Shown here piece by piece: positions 1-13,800 of a stretch of DNA of 64,000 nucleotides. The notes beneath the pieces were generated by a model. That model was not told the DNA's origin. It saw only the letters and a program-made list of their open reading frames with translations, and ran no database searches. The translations under genes were made by a program, and so were the position numbers. The number at the start of each line of letters is the position of its first letter. Position 1 is the stretch's first letter. The stretch comes from Lepisosteus oculatus. Its lineage: Eukaryota > Chordata > Actinopteri > Semionotiformes > Lepisosteidae. The stretch is taken from assembly GCF_040954835.1 (NCBI RefSeq), contig NC_090711.1:7695501-7759500 (forward strand). The letters are read 5' to 3'.

Positions 1-2483
1 CATCCTGGTTCAGCTCCTGAAAGACCTAGTTCAGCTGAGCAGTTAAAATTGCAGTAATAAATCCTGCAAAAGCTCAGGAAACTTTGAATCGGGACACATA
101 GCAGGACATTTCTACAACTTTTCCTACCTGGAATGTAAATTAAAAGGTTTGTTTTTTTCATCTTTGGTTTTTGGGTAACAGGTGTGAAAAAGAATGACCT
201 ACGACTTATACCTGTTGAAACCCAAATTTGTTGAACGCTAACAGCATACAAATTTAGCATGCCTGGTCAGTCATTGTCTTGTCTCGGTATTTGATTTGGG
301 TTTCTAGATATATATTTTTTTCCTCTCATAGGAATACCTTTAATTATTTTATTTAAACTAGATACAGTTTTAAATAGAGATTTAAAACTGTGTAAAATAT
401 AAGCTAGATCGTCCACAAGGATTGTATTATCCCTGTGCCTTTCATTAATAGGGTATTTACACAGATACAAGTTCAGAAGCTGCTCTGTTCTGTTTTCTTT
501 TTAGTTCTGAATCTCATTTGCCTGCACTCTGTATTTGGATTAAGTCGGAGGCTTTCACTTTCCTTTGTGAAGAGTAAGCTTCTCCCTTGCATATTGCAGG
601 TGAAGTTTGTTGCCTGGTTGCCAATAGAGAGACAAACTGCCTTTGTTACAGACCACTGAATGATAGCATTGATGGGGCCCGAAGGTGCTGATTTTTTTTG
701 TGTTGTTGGTAACTGCAGTGTGTATATGGCTCCAAATTAATGACTTTGTACTCCTATGTACGTTTTAAAATATTTGATCTCATGTATTTTAGTTTACTTA
801 CGTTAAATGAAATGTAGCATTCATAACTGCAACAGTTATCGGAACCTGATATTTTTGTACCATTTACACAGCTATTACTAAGCAGACATGACCAAAATAA
901 ATTCATTATTTTGATTAAAATTAAACATCAGTGGGGTAAAGGTGAAACTGAAAGACATAGCCTGTTAGGGTACAAACAATACAAGCTGTGCATCTGTGCT
1001 GCATCTCATTGAGCCCGAGTAGGCGTGTGTCTGTTCACTAGGTGCTGCATGTCATCTCATATATTAAGTAGAGCTCAAGTCGGTCGAGTAACTGTCACAT
1101 TTTTTGTTTGCTAAAACTGCTGTTACATAAGCAGTATGCAGACATTTTCTTGTGCTGGAACGTTGCTACATCAGGATAAGCCCACAGGAACAGCGGTATT
1201 ATGTGAGGTCTCGAGACCAAAGTGACATCAAGGTCTGTTGATGTTTTAGAAATGTTTAAGTCAGGGACATAAAATATTTGTCTTGGAGGGCTGGTAATTT
1301 CATAAATCAACAGTGCCCGAAGAGCTGGGAGAACCTGCAATTTGGTCCAGTTAAGCCAGTAACCAGCTGGTTTGGCCCATCGAGAGCTGAGCTGGGACGG
1401 AAACAGGCAAACACTCTGACCTTCAAGGACCAGACTGGCCATGCCTGGTTTAGATTGTAAAATGGTGGGAATGTATAAACATGTTTGGTGAGTGTGGCAC
1501 CATCTGCTGGTTAGTTGTGTGTAATGTGTCCCACTTATTGGAAACCTATTGAGTAACAAATGCTCACTTTTGTATTTTGTTGTTACTGTTTTAATTTTTA
1601 AACTCAGCCTAACAAGCTGGTTGGAGTTTTCATAGTTAACATCAGATACTTAAATGTTTTTTTACAGCCTCTTGATGCAGGATCGTAACTGGGAAAATGT
1701 ACTGAATGAGATCTTTTATAGTGATTTGTCCTGAAATGGGCCTTGCTGGTTAAATGACCACAGAATCCTTAATTATCCTTAATGAATAATTCACAGCCTG
1801 AGTAAAATTCCTTTATTGATATATCATTACAGCTTTATTTTTAAACATCACTATGTTGATGGTTGCTTGTTAGTGTTTACGTAGAAGTAATCTTTGGAAT
1901 AATTAATAGGCATCTCATTTTGTTTCTTATTTGAAGTGTACTGTAAGAGATGTATGCAGGGGGAGAAGTGATATAATGTGATTTATATGATTGTGCTTCA
2001 TTTTTAGGTTATATAGCATCTTTATGCTGTCTATGCGTAGAATTATTGCATTCAATAACAGCATATACACCACAAACTTTATGGTGTGCTTATCATTTCG
2101 AGTTGATCCTGTGGAAAACTACATTTAAGAATGTTCCAAGGTAAAACCTTCTATACAAAAATATATTTTATAATAAAATGTTATGTAACTTTTTAAGTGA
2201 CCTCTTTCAGCACAAAGTATGCAGTATGAAAGTTATTTAATAGATGTCTGTTTTTAGAAACTGTTTTAAAAAACATTAAAAAAAGACAATATAAGGCAAG
2301 CAATATATCTGATTAGATATTAAAGTGAAACCATGTATAAACAGAAACAGGGCATACTCCACAATTCCTTAATTCTTTCCCTGTTTTCTCTATGTAGTAA
2401 GACAGAACATACTCTTCTAAGCATCAGTTTTATTTTTATTTAATCCAAAGTGCTATAGTTTTTTCAAGTAAAGATGAAAAGGA

Positions 2484-2768
2484 CAGGCAGCATGGTGGTG
2501 CAGTGGTTAGTGTTGGTGCCTTAAGCATTTGGGCCTTGGGTTGAGTTCCAGACCTGGGTTCCTGTCTGTGTGGAGTTTGTGTGTTTGCAGGGGTTTCCTC
2601 CCATAGTCTGAAGACATACTGGTAGGTTAATTGGCTTCTGGGGCAAAATTGGTCCTGGTGTGAGTATGTGCATGTCTGTATTTGTGTCAGCCCTGTGATG
2701 GACAGGTTGTGCCCTGACTCCTCCTCGACCCTGGAGTGGAAGAAGCGATTAGGAAATGGATGGATGGA
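2484..2768 (+). mobile_element. tRNA-headed SINE, near full length
   Basis: The head reads GGTGGTGCAGTGGTTAG, followed by a box-B-like GGGTTGAGTTCCA. The body has the phrases GTGGAGTTTGTGTGTTTGC, GGTTAATTGGCTTCTGGG and CCTGTGATGGACAGG, and the tail is ATGGATGGATGG. This is the layout of a widespread fish SINE; I do not assign a database family name. A possible imperfect target duplication is AAGATGAAAA before the head and AAGATCTAAAA after the tail. It is on + and contains no intact gene. Related copies lie at about 20740, 37975 and 40619. Confidence 0.8.
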
Positions 2769-5700
2769 AGATCTAAAAATACATTTTATTGGCGCTAGAT
2801 GCTTCACTGTAGTGTAGTAAAACAAAATGGCTGGTCTATTTTGTCTTCTGGAAGAATATAAATGTAGTTAATCAATTTTGTAACTGTAATCTTTAAGTAA
2901 AAGTGATTTTTTTTGCAATATGTACGAGTTTAATGTTATTTAATCGCTTGATTATTTGATACTTGGTTGAGTGCGGAAAATTAGTTTTTAATTGAAAGTT
3001 TTACAGAAAAATGTAAAATAGGTTACATGGGGCACCCTTTTCCCCAGGTAGAATGGAATCTGTTATATATCACAGTGCATATAATAATGTAAAACAAGTT
3101 TTTAATTGGCGTTTTTTGTATTTAGCAAAAACTGATTTGACTAAGTAAATATAAGTTCTCCGGGTTGTAATTGGATGAGTGTATCAAGCAGGAGCAAATG
3201 AACAGTGACCAAGATGTAGAAGCTCAGGTCCTAGCAAACAAAAGAAGACAGGGTAAGCTTTTAGGAGGTCTGAACAAGAGTGGCAGGAGAGTGGTGAGTG
3301 TTCCATCAGCCGGCTTGCCGTAGATGAGCAATTTCTTTGCAAGAGTATTGGAATAGAGAAATGTGGAAGAGGCATTCACATTCAATACAAATGAAAGGAA
3401 AATGTCAGCAAAAAACTGAAAACAAACGGGCAGCAGCAAGCAAGCATCCAGAGCAAAACAAGAATTAAACATGTAATGAATCTCCTGAAAGAACAATACA
3501 AAAAAAAAATCCAAAATTATACTGATCTATAATTGGTGGATCAAAAGAAAGAAATCGTCAAGATGCACGGTAACCTGCTCACTGCTGCATAAGTGCAACC
3601 TCAAGATCTGTGTGGTAATGTTTGTTTTAACAAAGGAAAAATGACACGTGAACTACACATTTAATAAATTAAATGAAGTGTACAGGCTTGTTATATATTG
3701 ACATGTGCTCAGTGGGAAAAGGAGGTCTTAACTTTGAAGTAATCTTGGTATGTTTTGAAGATTCCAGCCAGATGATTTCCAAGGGGCTGCCTCTGCAGCC
3801 TGGGTTTGTTAGGCTGGCTCTTTGTGGCTGTCCTGTTCTTCATGTGGCATTTTTTATAACTAGAGTTGGATTCAGTGGTGTTCTACTGCAGGCATCTGTC
3901 GAATTTTAGAAGGACTGCCTATATGTCATGGGTATTTTGCCAAACCTAATTTGTTATTTGATTAATATTAAAGTTGGAAGTTGTTTTGTATGGATCAGTC
4001 AGAGGTGTTCCTGGCTTCCTATAGGTGAATTAAAGCGTTGGGCTTATGAATGTATGATTTGCAGTGTAACAAACTCAATCCATTACCTTTTAAAAGACCT
4101 TTATGTTGTACTATTTGGAGCATTCAGCTGCTTTCTGGGCTTATGTCTGTTTCTTAAAAATTGAAATTGTTTTCAACAAAGTGGATGCTGATAAATGTAG
4201 GGTGTTAAACTTTGTGAAAAATTAGCAGCAGAACACAGAAGGATTGATGAAGAGTTCCGTGGTCACTCTGCACCCTTACTGCCAGTAGGGCACTGCGAGT
4301 GTAACTAATAGTTCTGCTGATTTTTTTTTTAATGCAGCAGTGTTGGGATCAGTCCCAGTAAACACCTTTTTCCCCCATAAGGGGAATTAGAGTTGGTAGT
4401 TGCTTTGAAGATTTAACAAATGGGAATGGAGCTTACCTTAGCAATAAGGTTTATCGAAGAATTATCTGAGAGTGTGCACTTCTACAGGCAGACTTGTATA
4501 TGCCATTTGTTTTGAGGATGACATCTTATGTAATTGACTGCTTAGTTCTGTAGAGGGGGTGAGGGGTGCCAAGTACATGAGCCATTTTGTGTTTCTGTGT
4601 TCAGGGGTTATACCCGGTTGGTTAATGAGCCCTTATTTGCCAGACAGTTAAATATCCCTCTTTTAAAATACCTATAAAAGTCCTATAGATTGTGTCATAT
4701 TTCTCGAGTAGTAAATTACTGCTGTCCCTTCTTACAAAATTTCATTCTTTTTTCCTTTTAATATGCAGTTTCCACCTTTAAAGAACAGTAGTCTGAAAAT
4801 AAGTGTCTCATAACGCACATATTAAAGTGGAGGAGGGGAAGGAATGTGGCCAATGTATCGTATGTAGACCAATTGATTAAATAAGAGTATCGTTTTCTGT
4901 GGGCAGATAAATTCAAACCATAAAATGCAGATGAATGTGTAAAATAGTATCCAAAACATAAAATCTAGCAGGTCTTACTGACCTTCAAATTAGAATTCCT
5001 TTCCATACTTTAAGCAGTAATTGTCAACAGCCTTTTCCATTGGGGACTTCCATTCTAAACTGCTCTTTAGTTAATCCAGTTTTAATTGTGCCTAAACTTT
5101 TGGGACTTATTTTATGACTCAACATGATTGTTGGATAAATGCACTAGTCAGGCAAAATTAATTAGTGAGTCAGGTCAAAACTGCCATATGCACGGTATAA
5201 CATCCTTGAACAGGGTGAGTATAGGTAATGGTCCAAAGGTAATTTATCCTTAAATCAATGTATTGCTCCATCCTTGGCTTTATGCCATAAGTTGTTTTAA
5301 TTGACTGAAGTCCATGTGGGTTTTTAAAAGATAATGTAAGCCTCTGAAGCATGCACTTCTCAAGCCACTGAGTATGTTTGCCTGTATTTGTCGCTGTGGT
5401 TTAAAAACCTGTTTATCAAAGCTTCATTCAGTTGTTGGTACATCTGTTTCTAGCTGGAAGGCTGTACCATGCCTTAAGAAATGCTTGGTATGTTGTGTAT
5501 TTGTTGTATCTTATCGCTGTGGCTCTAGTTAAAATTGTGCGAGTGTTTAATAGTTATGATCTTATTCCCTCTTCATGGGTTTTAGACTGAATTTCATGAT
5601 TTGTTTTCGGTATGTGATTTGAAGCTGTGGTGTTGGCAGTTTAATGCCATTTAAAAATGGCAGTAGTTTTGACTTTTTAGTATTGTAAGGCAAAATATTT

Positions 5701-8700
5701 GGGTCTGCAGTTCTTTGTCAACGTGATTTAGATAGCGTAAAAACAACACCTGCAATTGCAGGCAATTTCACTTTTTGTATCGGATACAATAAGTAATTTT
5801 TTTTTGCTGACTAACATTTGTCATTATCAGGACTGAAAAGTCACTGGCTATAAGTATGTGCAGACAGTTTTGCAGTCATACAAACTGCACAACTGCTGCA
5901 CATGTTTTGCACCAGTTTGATGTCTTGTGGGATTATGTCCCATCCATTTCATAGTCTGCACAAGCGTTGGTCTCTGTGTTTTCTTCTTCTGTAGGACAGT
6001 AACAATATACGTCAGTCAAGGAAATTTAAAATTTGCTATGCCTTAAGCTTCCCATTAGAACGGAATTAAATAACCCGTTAGTATCTGGGATTTAAACCCA
6101 ACCTGATTAAGAGCCCATGGCCCTGACCAATACTCCTCTGTTCTACTGCAATGCATAATACAGTGATGGGACTTGGGTATGATCCAGGACACACTCTGCA
6201 GTGATACTGCTCAAGTCTTTTCTACTTGATATTCTTTATAATTTCAGTGTAAGTCATTTGTTGGCATAGGTTGAGTTGACGGTATTATCAGAATTGTCGG
6301 GAATCTTATACAATACTTTTATGTAAATTATGAATTTATATATATAATATCTTCTGAGATTGTCCTGATTTGAGGTGGCAATTCATATTAATCAATAATT
6401 GTCTTTTAATTTGTTTTTTTGAGAACAATGCCATAAATTCTACTTCATTTTTGAGAGCAATGTTGCTACTTATAGATCAGGGTGTTTATTGAAAATATAC
6501 TTTTTAGTGTTTTTAAACCTGGGCTTCTTATGTGGCATATCAGGTACAAACCAAAATTTAAGAAGATCTTGTACAAATGCTCAAAATAACAATAAGCAAT
6601 CTAAAATGTTCTTCTGCATTTATCTTTTTTGCTTTCAGTTAAAGAACATTTTTGTGCTGTACGGAGTTCTAGTCTGATTTATAGAATTCAATGTGTGCTA
6701 TTATATCAATTTTGATATTTTAATATTCTTTATACCTGAAACTAGTACAAAAAGTCACATTCTTTAAGTTGTCAATTTGTAATGTCTTGCAACATGCGTT
6801 TTGATCAGTTTCGTCAGTTGATTGGATGTTAAGAATAGCCTGCTATACTTGAGCTGTAGACAGTTTGCTATTTACATTTGGAATGATATAAAAACTACCA
6901 AATTGATTCTTGTTTTGACTGCTGAAGTAGGTAAATTTTCTACTTTTCAGAAGTTCATGAGTTGAGGATGTAACATATAAAAGTGTAGGAACATTTGTTC
7001 AAACATTTTTCCGCCACTCCTGAGTTTTCAACCTTTACAGGTCTCTGAATTATCAATCTTGGCTGTCATGTAGATCAAATTTTGATTTTTTGATTAGGCA
7101 AAAATCTAAAGGACTAGAAAACATGCATTGATCCTGGTCATCAGGCGTCTGATTAAATTCTACACGAGATTGTAAAATATTTAAAATTAACTGCTGCTTT
7201 AATAATAAAAATAATACAGTTTAGCACAATTCAAAGAGAAGACTTGGAAATGTTTATATACATTTATATACAATAAATGAACTTGTAGTGCACAAAGAGG
7301 AGACAAAGTCCATAACTGTGTTCTGCAAAGAAGGAAACAAGCTTATAATAATGGTTATTGTTATGAAAAATAACTTAATAGCTTTAATTCAGGCATTAAC
7401 ATTACCTTATATATCATGACTAAAACAGTACAAATTCACTTAACATGTCTGTTGAAGGAAAACACATTTGGATGCTTTAGTTAATCTTTTAAGCATTCAT
7501 TTGGAAAACGGTGTTCTATATAATTGCTACCAATTCATGTTGATGTTTAGGTTTTGAAGTTGAGAAAAGTGATTTGTGAAAGCATTTGCAATTTGTACAT
7601 TTTCAGAATGTATTAAGTGGGTTAAGAGAAGTATGAAGTATGAACAGTCTGTTAATGAGTAGGGTCATGATGTCACTTCCAGCACCGTGAGAAGAATGGA
7701 TAATTAGCTGCAGCCATAACCTCGTGTGCTTGGCCACTCCAGCTGATGAAACTAGAAGTATATCCTATGCTACCCTATTGACTGCCCCCATACTGTTACT
7801 AAAGAAATCAACCTCTGTTAATAATGATTCAGAATTCTTAATGCCACCTTTGCTATTGAAATTGAAGCAAAACACTATGTAAAAAGTTACAATTCAAAGA
7901 GTACCATCAACATTTTTGTGCTAACTTTAACCTGGTACCTTACATGTTAACTTATTTAAGAGGCTGCAGATAACCTATCAGGATGAAAGACCAAGTATAA
8001 AATATAATGAATTACACAAGTCAGGGCTCTGTTTGGTTGATTCCTCTGTGCAGAAGCACTTCTCAGTCTCCACTTGTTTTTAGCTATTGGCATGGCAGCA
8101 ACACTTCCACTGCCTCCAGACTGTACAGTGCAGTTTATTACAGAGCTAAATCAAACTTGCCTTCCTTTAGTTTAATGTTTCACAGAGTGCTGTCTCTTTA
8201 AGTGTGTACTTGAGTTTGCTAGGTGATGAGGTGCTGTAAGTGGGGGATGCCCAAAAGTCCAGTCTACATTGTCAGACATCTGTCATTAGGGATGGAAGTA
8301 TTTTGTGATTTTAATAGTGCTGTTAAGAAAATACAAAATTGTTTTCCTAGATGCTGTGGTTTTTACCATTTGGATAAACTAACAGATTATGGTTCTCAGT
8401 ATTGATAATGGCAAATGTCATCCACTCCTTAGTTATTCTTTCAGACATGAGGGTTGGTTCGTAATGTAAAGCCCATTTAAACCTTTTAATTTGGAGAAAA
8501 GTTGAAAATATTTTAAAAAAGATCATGTGCATTTTTTGTTGTATTTTGTTTTAAACTCCCAAAAAGGCAGCAGAAATAACTTCAGTCATCAGTGACTGTT
8601 AATGAAACTTAATTTGCGGTTCGTGGTAATGAATGCACAAGATTAAATTCATGCCCATGAATGTGTAAATGCCCATCGGTAGATCTGAAGTGAAAATCAC

Positions 8701-9176
8701 AAGATATCTTGCTATGACCGCTGCTTACAGTTAAGCATCTGAAGAAGCTTACCCGAATTTGTAAAGTTCTGCAGCATTCAGAGAATGGGAAGCTGATTTT
8801 TTTCTTTCCTAGTTCAGTTTAATAAGGAACAGGCTAGAGATTGAGAGGTTATCTCATCGGAGCCCAGGCAGAGGCAGCTCTTTGACAACCCCATCTCTTC
8901 TCCCAGTGTCCAGTGTGCCGTCAAGGCCGTCACTGGTGTGCTGCTGGTGTGCAGGTATGATTCAAAGATGTGGGAGTGCCCCAGTCCAGCAGACATTAGA
9001 GATTGTCAGCTTAGTGATTACCAAAGACTTGGAACAAATTAACCGGTCAAACAGCTTATTTAGCAAATGAAGACATTTAGAGGTCATTTGGTCAAATTAC
9101 CTTTAGTCCTGAATGACCAGAGGTGTCTTAATTGAACAGATTCTGCTTTACTTAGTGTAAGCTACAAGTGGGTTGT

Positions 9177-9203
9177 GACTCTCCAGGACTTGATTGGAGA
9201 GTC
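9177..9203. repeat. 9-bp perfect inverted repeat (hairpin)
   Basis: GACTCTCCA and TGGAGAGTC are perfect reverse complements separated by nine bases. The wording resembles the ends of fish fold-back elements, such as the one found later at 43791-44099, but no full element can be traced around it. Function unknown. Confidence 0.5.
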
Positions 9204-10756
9204 CTGTTTTACAGTGTGAATTTGCCCCCTTTGTTTTCACAGAATACAAGTAGATTTTGCAGTGTAGTTTTCCTTTGTCAGAGCAGGACTCTCAGATTTG
9301 TGGTGGCCTAGTTGTTAGCCTAAGTTTCCTGCCAGTCTGGGTGTGAATAGACAGACATACTAGGGTGAAAATATACACTCAATTTTATAGCTGATAAATT
9401 GCATTTTTTGTTGGTGAATGTAGTAAATACATTATTCATCATGGTTGTCTTGTGGCTAGTCTTAACTGTAGTGTGGAGAGTTATTAAAATGAGCATATAT
9501 TTAAGCAAAATTGAATGAAGTAAAAGCTTGCGTTTGCTATATTTGCTATAATCCTTGACGATTTATTGGTTTGCTTTGTAATGCAGATAATGTTAAGACA
9601 TGATTTGGAAATCCCATTCAAATGCTTTGACCTCTTCATGTAGTGTCTATTGTCCTTTTATACATTTAATTCAAATTTTTGTTAGAGGTTGTACAGCTTG
9701 AGCAACTGGTTGTTGGGCTTGAAGAGTCAGGCATTAATTTTCAACTATTTGACCTTTATGTTGTCAGTGCTGGACCATCTGATACAGCTGGTATTTTGGG
9801 GGCTATGTTGAGTGACACAGATCCCCTCCTGTCCTCCTCTAGTGTGAGTTCCAGGCCAAGGCAACAGCAAGGACTTAGGTAAAACCCCAAAGTGAAAGGA
9901 CCATGCTGGTCAGTGCTATACAAGCAGTTTTCGCATTTGTCCCTTACATTAAGGGTGGCACTTCATTGTCTCAAATTTGGGGAGTGTACACAATAGAGGC
10001 ATTTCACTGTGGTTGTGTCTGATCTTGAACAGCAGTCCATAGGTTTAGGAAATATTTACTACTAATTTCTAAGCTGGAAGTCAGTCAGAAGCTCATTATA
10101 AGTTGTATTTCTATCTTTTGGCAAAGTTATTAAAAGTCAGTTCTGAAAATGACTGTTAGAACAACTTGTGGCAGAATAAGTTTAAAATTTATGTAATCAG
10201 TCTTTCTGTATTATTCTGGGACATCAAATCTTGTAGCATTTCTTCCTTTCAGGGGTGTTTTTTCATTAATTCCTTATCACAGGCTGAAGTTTTGCTGCTT
10301 TTCAGGAAATATGCATGCTCAGGTTGTGGGTGACATGCTTTTTTTCCCATCAGATAGATGCCACATTGCATCATAGTTTATAACTCTTTTATCAGCAGTT
10401 AGAATGTCCAGAAGCATAAATGTAAGGTGTGGTTAAAACAAAATAAAAAGTAGCATCGAATTAAAGGTGCTTCAAGTATAAAAAATCTTTATTCCTCGTG
10501 ATGGTCACTGACACACTGCTGTCTGCCTGGCTCATGTACAATGGAAACTGGTACATAAGATGAGACCTTGAACATTTTGTGAATGCTGAGTGGGCACACG
10601 GGTGTTTGTGGCTTGTTTGTATTCCTCGCTGAGTTTGTTTAGTGCGTGCAGGTTTTGTTAAAGCAAGTCACTTGTTTAGTGTCATTGCCATAATGTCTAA
10701 AAGTTATGCAATATTTTAGTGGGAAATATTTGACTGATTATTTGTCTCTATTGCAG

Positions 10757-10870
10757 ATTTTCTGTTTGAAAATAGTAGCTTATCAGCTATGGAGGACAAT
10801 GAGAGGTCTGAGCCGTCTCTAAATCCTGAGTCTGAACAGAGCCAGGATCCTTTGGATGTCAGCTCTCAAG
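10757..10870 (+). other. DIDO1: DIDO1 first coding exon, start codon choice
   Basis: The acceptor ttgcag ends at 10756 and the donor gtacgt starts at 10871. The only ATG in the right frame is at 10789. It gives MEDNERSEPSLNPE, and the exon ends in phase 1 to join the exon at 11280 as an Ala codon. In-frame extension upstream adds no conserved sequence and runs into the acceptor. Vertebrate DIDO1 also starts with a short acidic peptide before the PTSKEFRKTW block. The 32 nt before the ATG are 5' UTR. Confidence 0.85.
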
Positions 10871-13800
10871 GTACGTTCATTACTTTTTGCAAGTTTTTGA
10901 AAGTAACTTTCGGCAAGTAATCTACACAGCATTGTTCTTGATCCCACTTGACTGTCATTCTGCTTGTTTTTTTTAATACAACTTCTATCGTTGACTTTTT
11001 TGGAAAATAGTGCACTAGTGGTTAATGTATAAAGAAAAAAGCACATACTAATGCTCAGAAAAGAGCCAGGAAGTTGACACCAAGCTTTATTTCATATTCG
11101 CACTTGCTTCTTTGAAGAAAACACTGCCTGCAGGTGTCAGGAATTTTAATTTTCCCGTGTGGTCTTTGTTGCTTTATAAAGGTCTTTGAGTTCTAGTTAC
11201 GGTCAGTTGAAAATGGAGAAGGCAAGGTAAAGATTTTGTATTCAGCTTTGCTGTACGCATTTTATCTTGTTTTTTACAGCTTCGACAGTGGAAGAAAAAG
11301 AGGAGCAGAACGATGACAGCTCGGAGAAGTTAGAGGAGGCGGGCAAGTCTGTCAAGCCTACAAGCAAAGAGTTCAGAAAAACCTGGGGTTTCCGAAGGAC
11401 CACAATTGCCAAGAGAGAGATGCCGGGAGATGGAGACAGCCAGGACTCTGGGAATGCACCGCTGCGCCGAAGCGGGCGTCAGTCCAAGAGGACTGACAAG
11501 ATGGAGGAGTTCCTGTCGACGGCCAAGCGTGGGCGTGGGAGGAGGAGCGCGCCGGTCAGCCTGGAGAACTCTGACCCACCCTCTCAGCCCCCCACTGACA
11601 CGGAAACGGCATCGGAGGCCAGCTTCGATGGGACCGCCGAGGCCAAGGCAAGCGGCGACAGCGCGGACGCGAAAGGGTCTCCGGACAGAGACCAGAGCAG
11701 CCAGAAAAACCGGAAAGGCGGCTCCGGCACGGAGGACAGCAGCTCTGACGATGACGACGACAACGAACTCACGCTAAAGGAGCTGCAGAACCAGCTGAGG
11801 AAGAAGCGCACAGAAGGAGAGGCAGGGATGGAGACGGAGCCGGTGAAGACAGATGACATCGGTGAGACACCTACACCTGAGCCAAGCAGCAAAGAGCCCT
11901 CCAGCAGCCCTGGGAATGGAGCAGGAAGGGATGCTACCTCGCCAGTCAACAAGACCAAATCAGGGGTGAAAAACGCAGGGGACAAGGGACCGTCTTCCAG
12001 TAAATCGGAAAACGAGGGCTATGACCCCAATGCCCTTTATTGCATCTGCCGGCAGAAGCACAACAACAGGTACATACTGCTTTACGTTTTGTTCTATAAC
12101 TCGAAATAGGGATAGCTACAATAATCTTTAAAACTGGCAAATTCCTGAGTCAGCTGGTTATTCAATTTGTTTCTTCTAAAGAGGGGTAGATTGATGGGGT
12201 CATATATCCCTCCCTCTTCCGTTATTGAGCCTTCTGAGTTTTTTTACTGTTAAGATTGGATCAGCATGCTGCTCTGAGGCATGCAGTGAAGGTGCCACAT
12301 AGAGTGCAAGCACGATTGAAGACAGGGTAAGGAGTAAAGAGAGGGATTGCAGAGGTTAAACTCCAGGATGATTAAAATGTGTTCAGTGTAGTCTGTAATG
12401 CTGCAGCTGTTGAAATATAAAAATAAATCTTTATTTTCCATTTTTGCAACTTTGACATTCTACCTTAAGCTTTTAAACACTGTAAACTGAAGAAACTTAC
12501 GTGATTAACTGTTCCCCTGTGATGGGGAAGATAACTCGCCCTTAAGTAGTCTCCTTCTCTGTTTTAAACATAATTGCTATTGATTAAATGAAAGGGGGAT
12601 GGCATGTAGTTTTAGCTGTCCTGGAATTTAAAGGCTTCTGTTGTACAATCAGGTTTATGATCTGCTGTGATCGCTGTGAGGAGTGGTTTCATGGCAACTG
12701 CGTGGGTATCACGGAGGCACGCGGCCGTCTTCTGGAGAGGAACGGGGAGGACTACATCTGCCCGAACTGCACGGTGAAGCAGGGCCAGTCCTCGGACAGC
12801 TCCAAGGAGGGGAAGCAGGTCGTTCCAAAGCCTGATCAGACGAGCTCCACAGAACAAACTGCCACTCCTGAGGGAACTGAGAAGCCCACAGAAGATCAGG
12901 GGATCAAAGGGAGAATAGAGAAAGCTACCAATCCCAGTGGGAAAAAGAAAATCAAAATATTCCAGCCAGTACGTATTTGGCTTTTTTATCTTTAAAGTTC
13001 TCTTTAATATTTTTTCGTCTGTCGTCTTGTACTGATAGTCACAGAACAGTTTTTACCTTATTTTGAAAGATCCTTAGCCGTGTTTTAAAGATACCTTTTA
13101 GAACATTAGAGAAGTCTTTGGATGTAATTTTATCTTTTATCTGAAACATCTTTTAAATTGGAACTATTGAAGTGTTTTCTTGGTAGGCAATTTCAGTTTA
13201 AAAAATTGAATTTTATTTTGTTAAATTATTTCATGTTAAATACTTATGAATCTCAATTGATTTTCATAAATGTGAAAATGCTTGTTTTTTGCATTTCAAA
13301 CCTGTAAATGTGCTTTTTCACACTAATGTAGTGTAGATATTTTACTGCATATGTCTAAAAGATTTCAAGATGTATACACTGCCTGAAGCTGCCTTGTTCA
13401 GAGAAATTCCATCTTTGCTTCTAAATGCATTTAAATAGAGTGAAGGTGCTTCAGTATCTCTTTAATGGGGAGTAACTGAAGGTTTCCTGAGCTCACTTCA
13501 TCACTTAAGTTTGAATGATTGATAAAGAATGGAAAACAGAATGGTTATATTTCTGTGAATAAAAAGAAGGGGTTTAGGCAGCACAAGGCAGTTTTGCATT
13601 GGCGCAGGTGCCATCTGTGGTGGTCTTAACTAGTCTGAGTTTATTTACAGGCTGTTGATGCTAGCACACTTCCCACGTGCATCGGCCCAGGCTGCACCAA
13701 CCAGGCCTTGCCAGACTCGGTCTACTGTGGTAACGATTGCATTCTCAGACACGCTGCAGCTGCAATGAAAACTCTCACTGATGTGAAGGAACCCAAACCG

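Larger units (their letters stand above)
1..10756 (+). other. gene-free stretch, probable 5' non-coding intron of DIDO1
   Basis: No exon with conserved coding content, flanking splice sites or a CpG-rich promoter is visible in these 10.7 kb. The longest open frames are short, without recognisable domains, and often begin at non-ATG codons. The first DIDO1 exon I can identify, at 10757, is preceded by a normal splice acceptor and carries the start codon 32 nt inside, so at least one upstream non-coding exon must exist. No CpG-rich promoter lies in this interval, so I infer that transcription starts left of position 1 and that this is intron. Content seen: one near-complete SINE at about 2484-2768, a small hairpin at 9177-9203, and otherwise AT-rich sequence. 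A short non-coding exon could be hidden here, because such exons cannot be recognised from sequence alone. Confidence 0.55.

Noticed and set aside
2484..2768. Possible tRNA gene, because of the box-B-like sequence
   Set aside because: The head is part of a SINE with body and GGAT tail, and does not fold into a complete cloverleaf.
9679..9882. 67-codon frame in the upstream region (VVQLEQLVVGLEESG)
   Set aside because: It begins at a non-ATG codon, has no matching splice sites and resembles no family I know; chance is enough.
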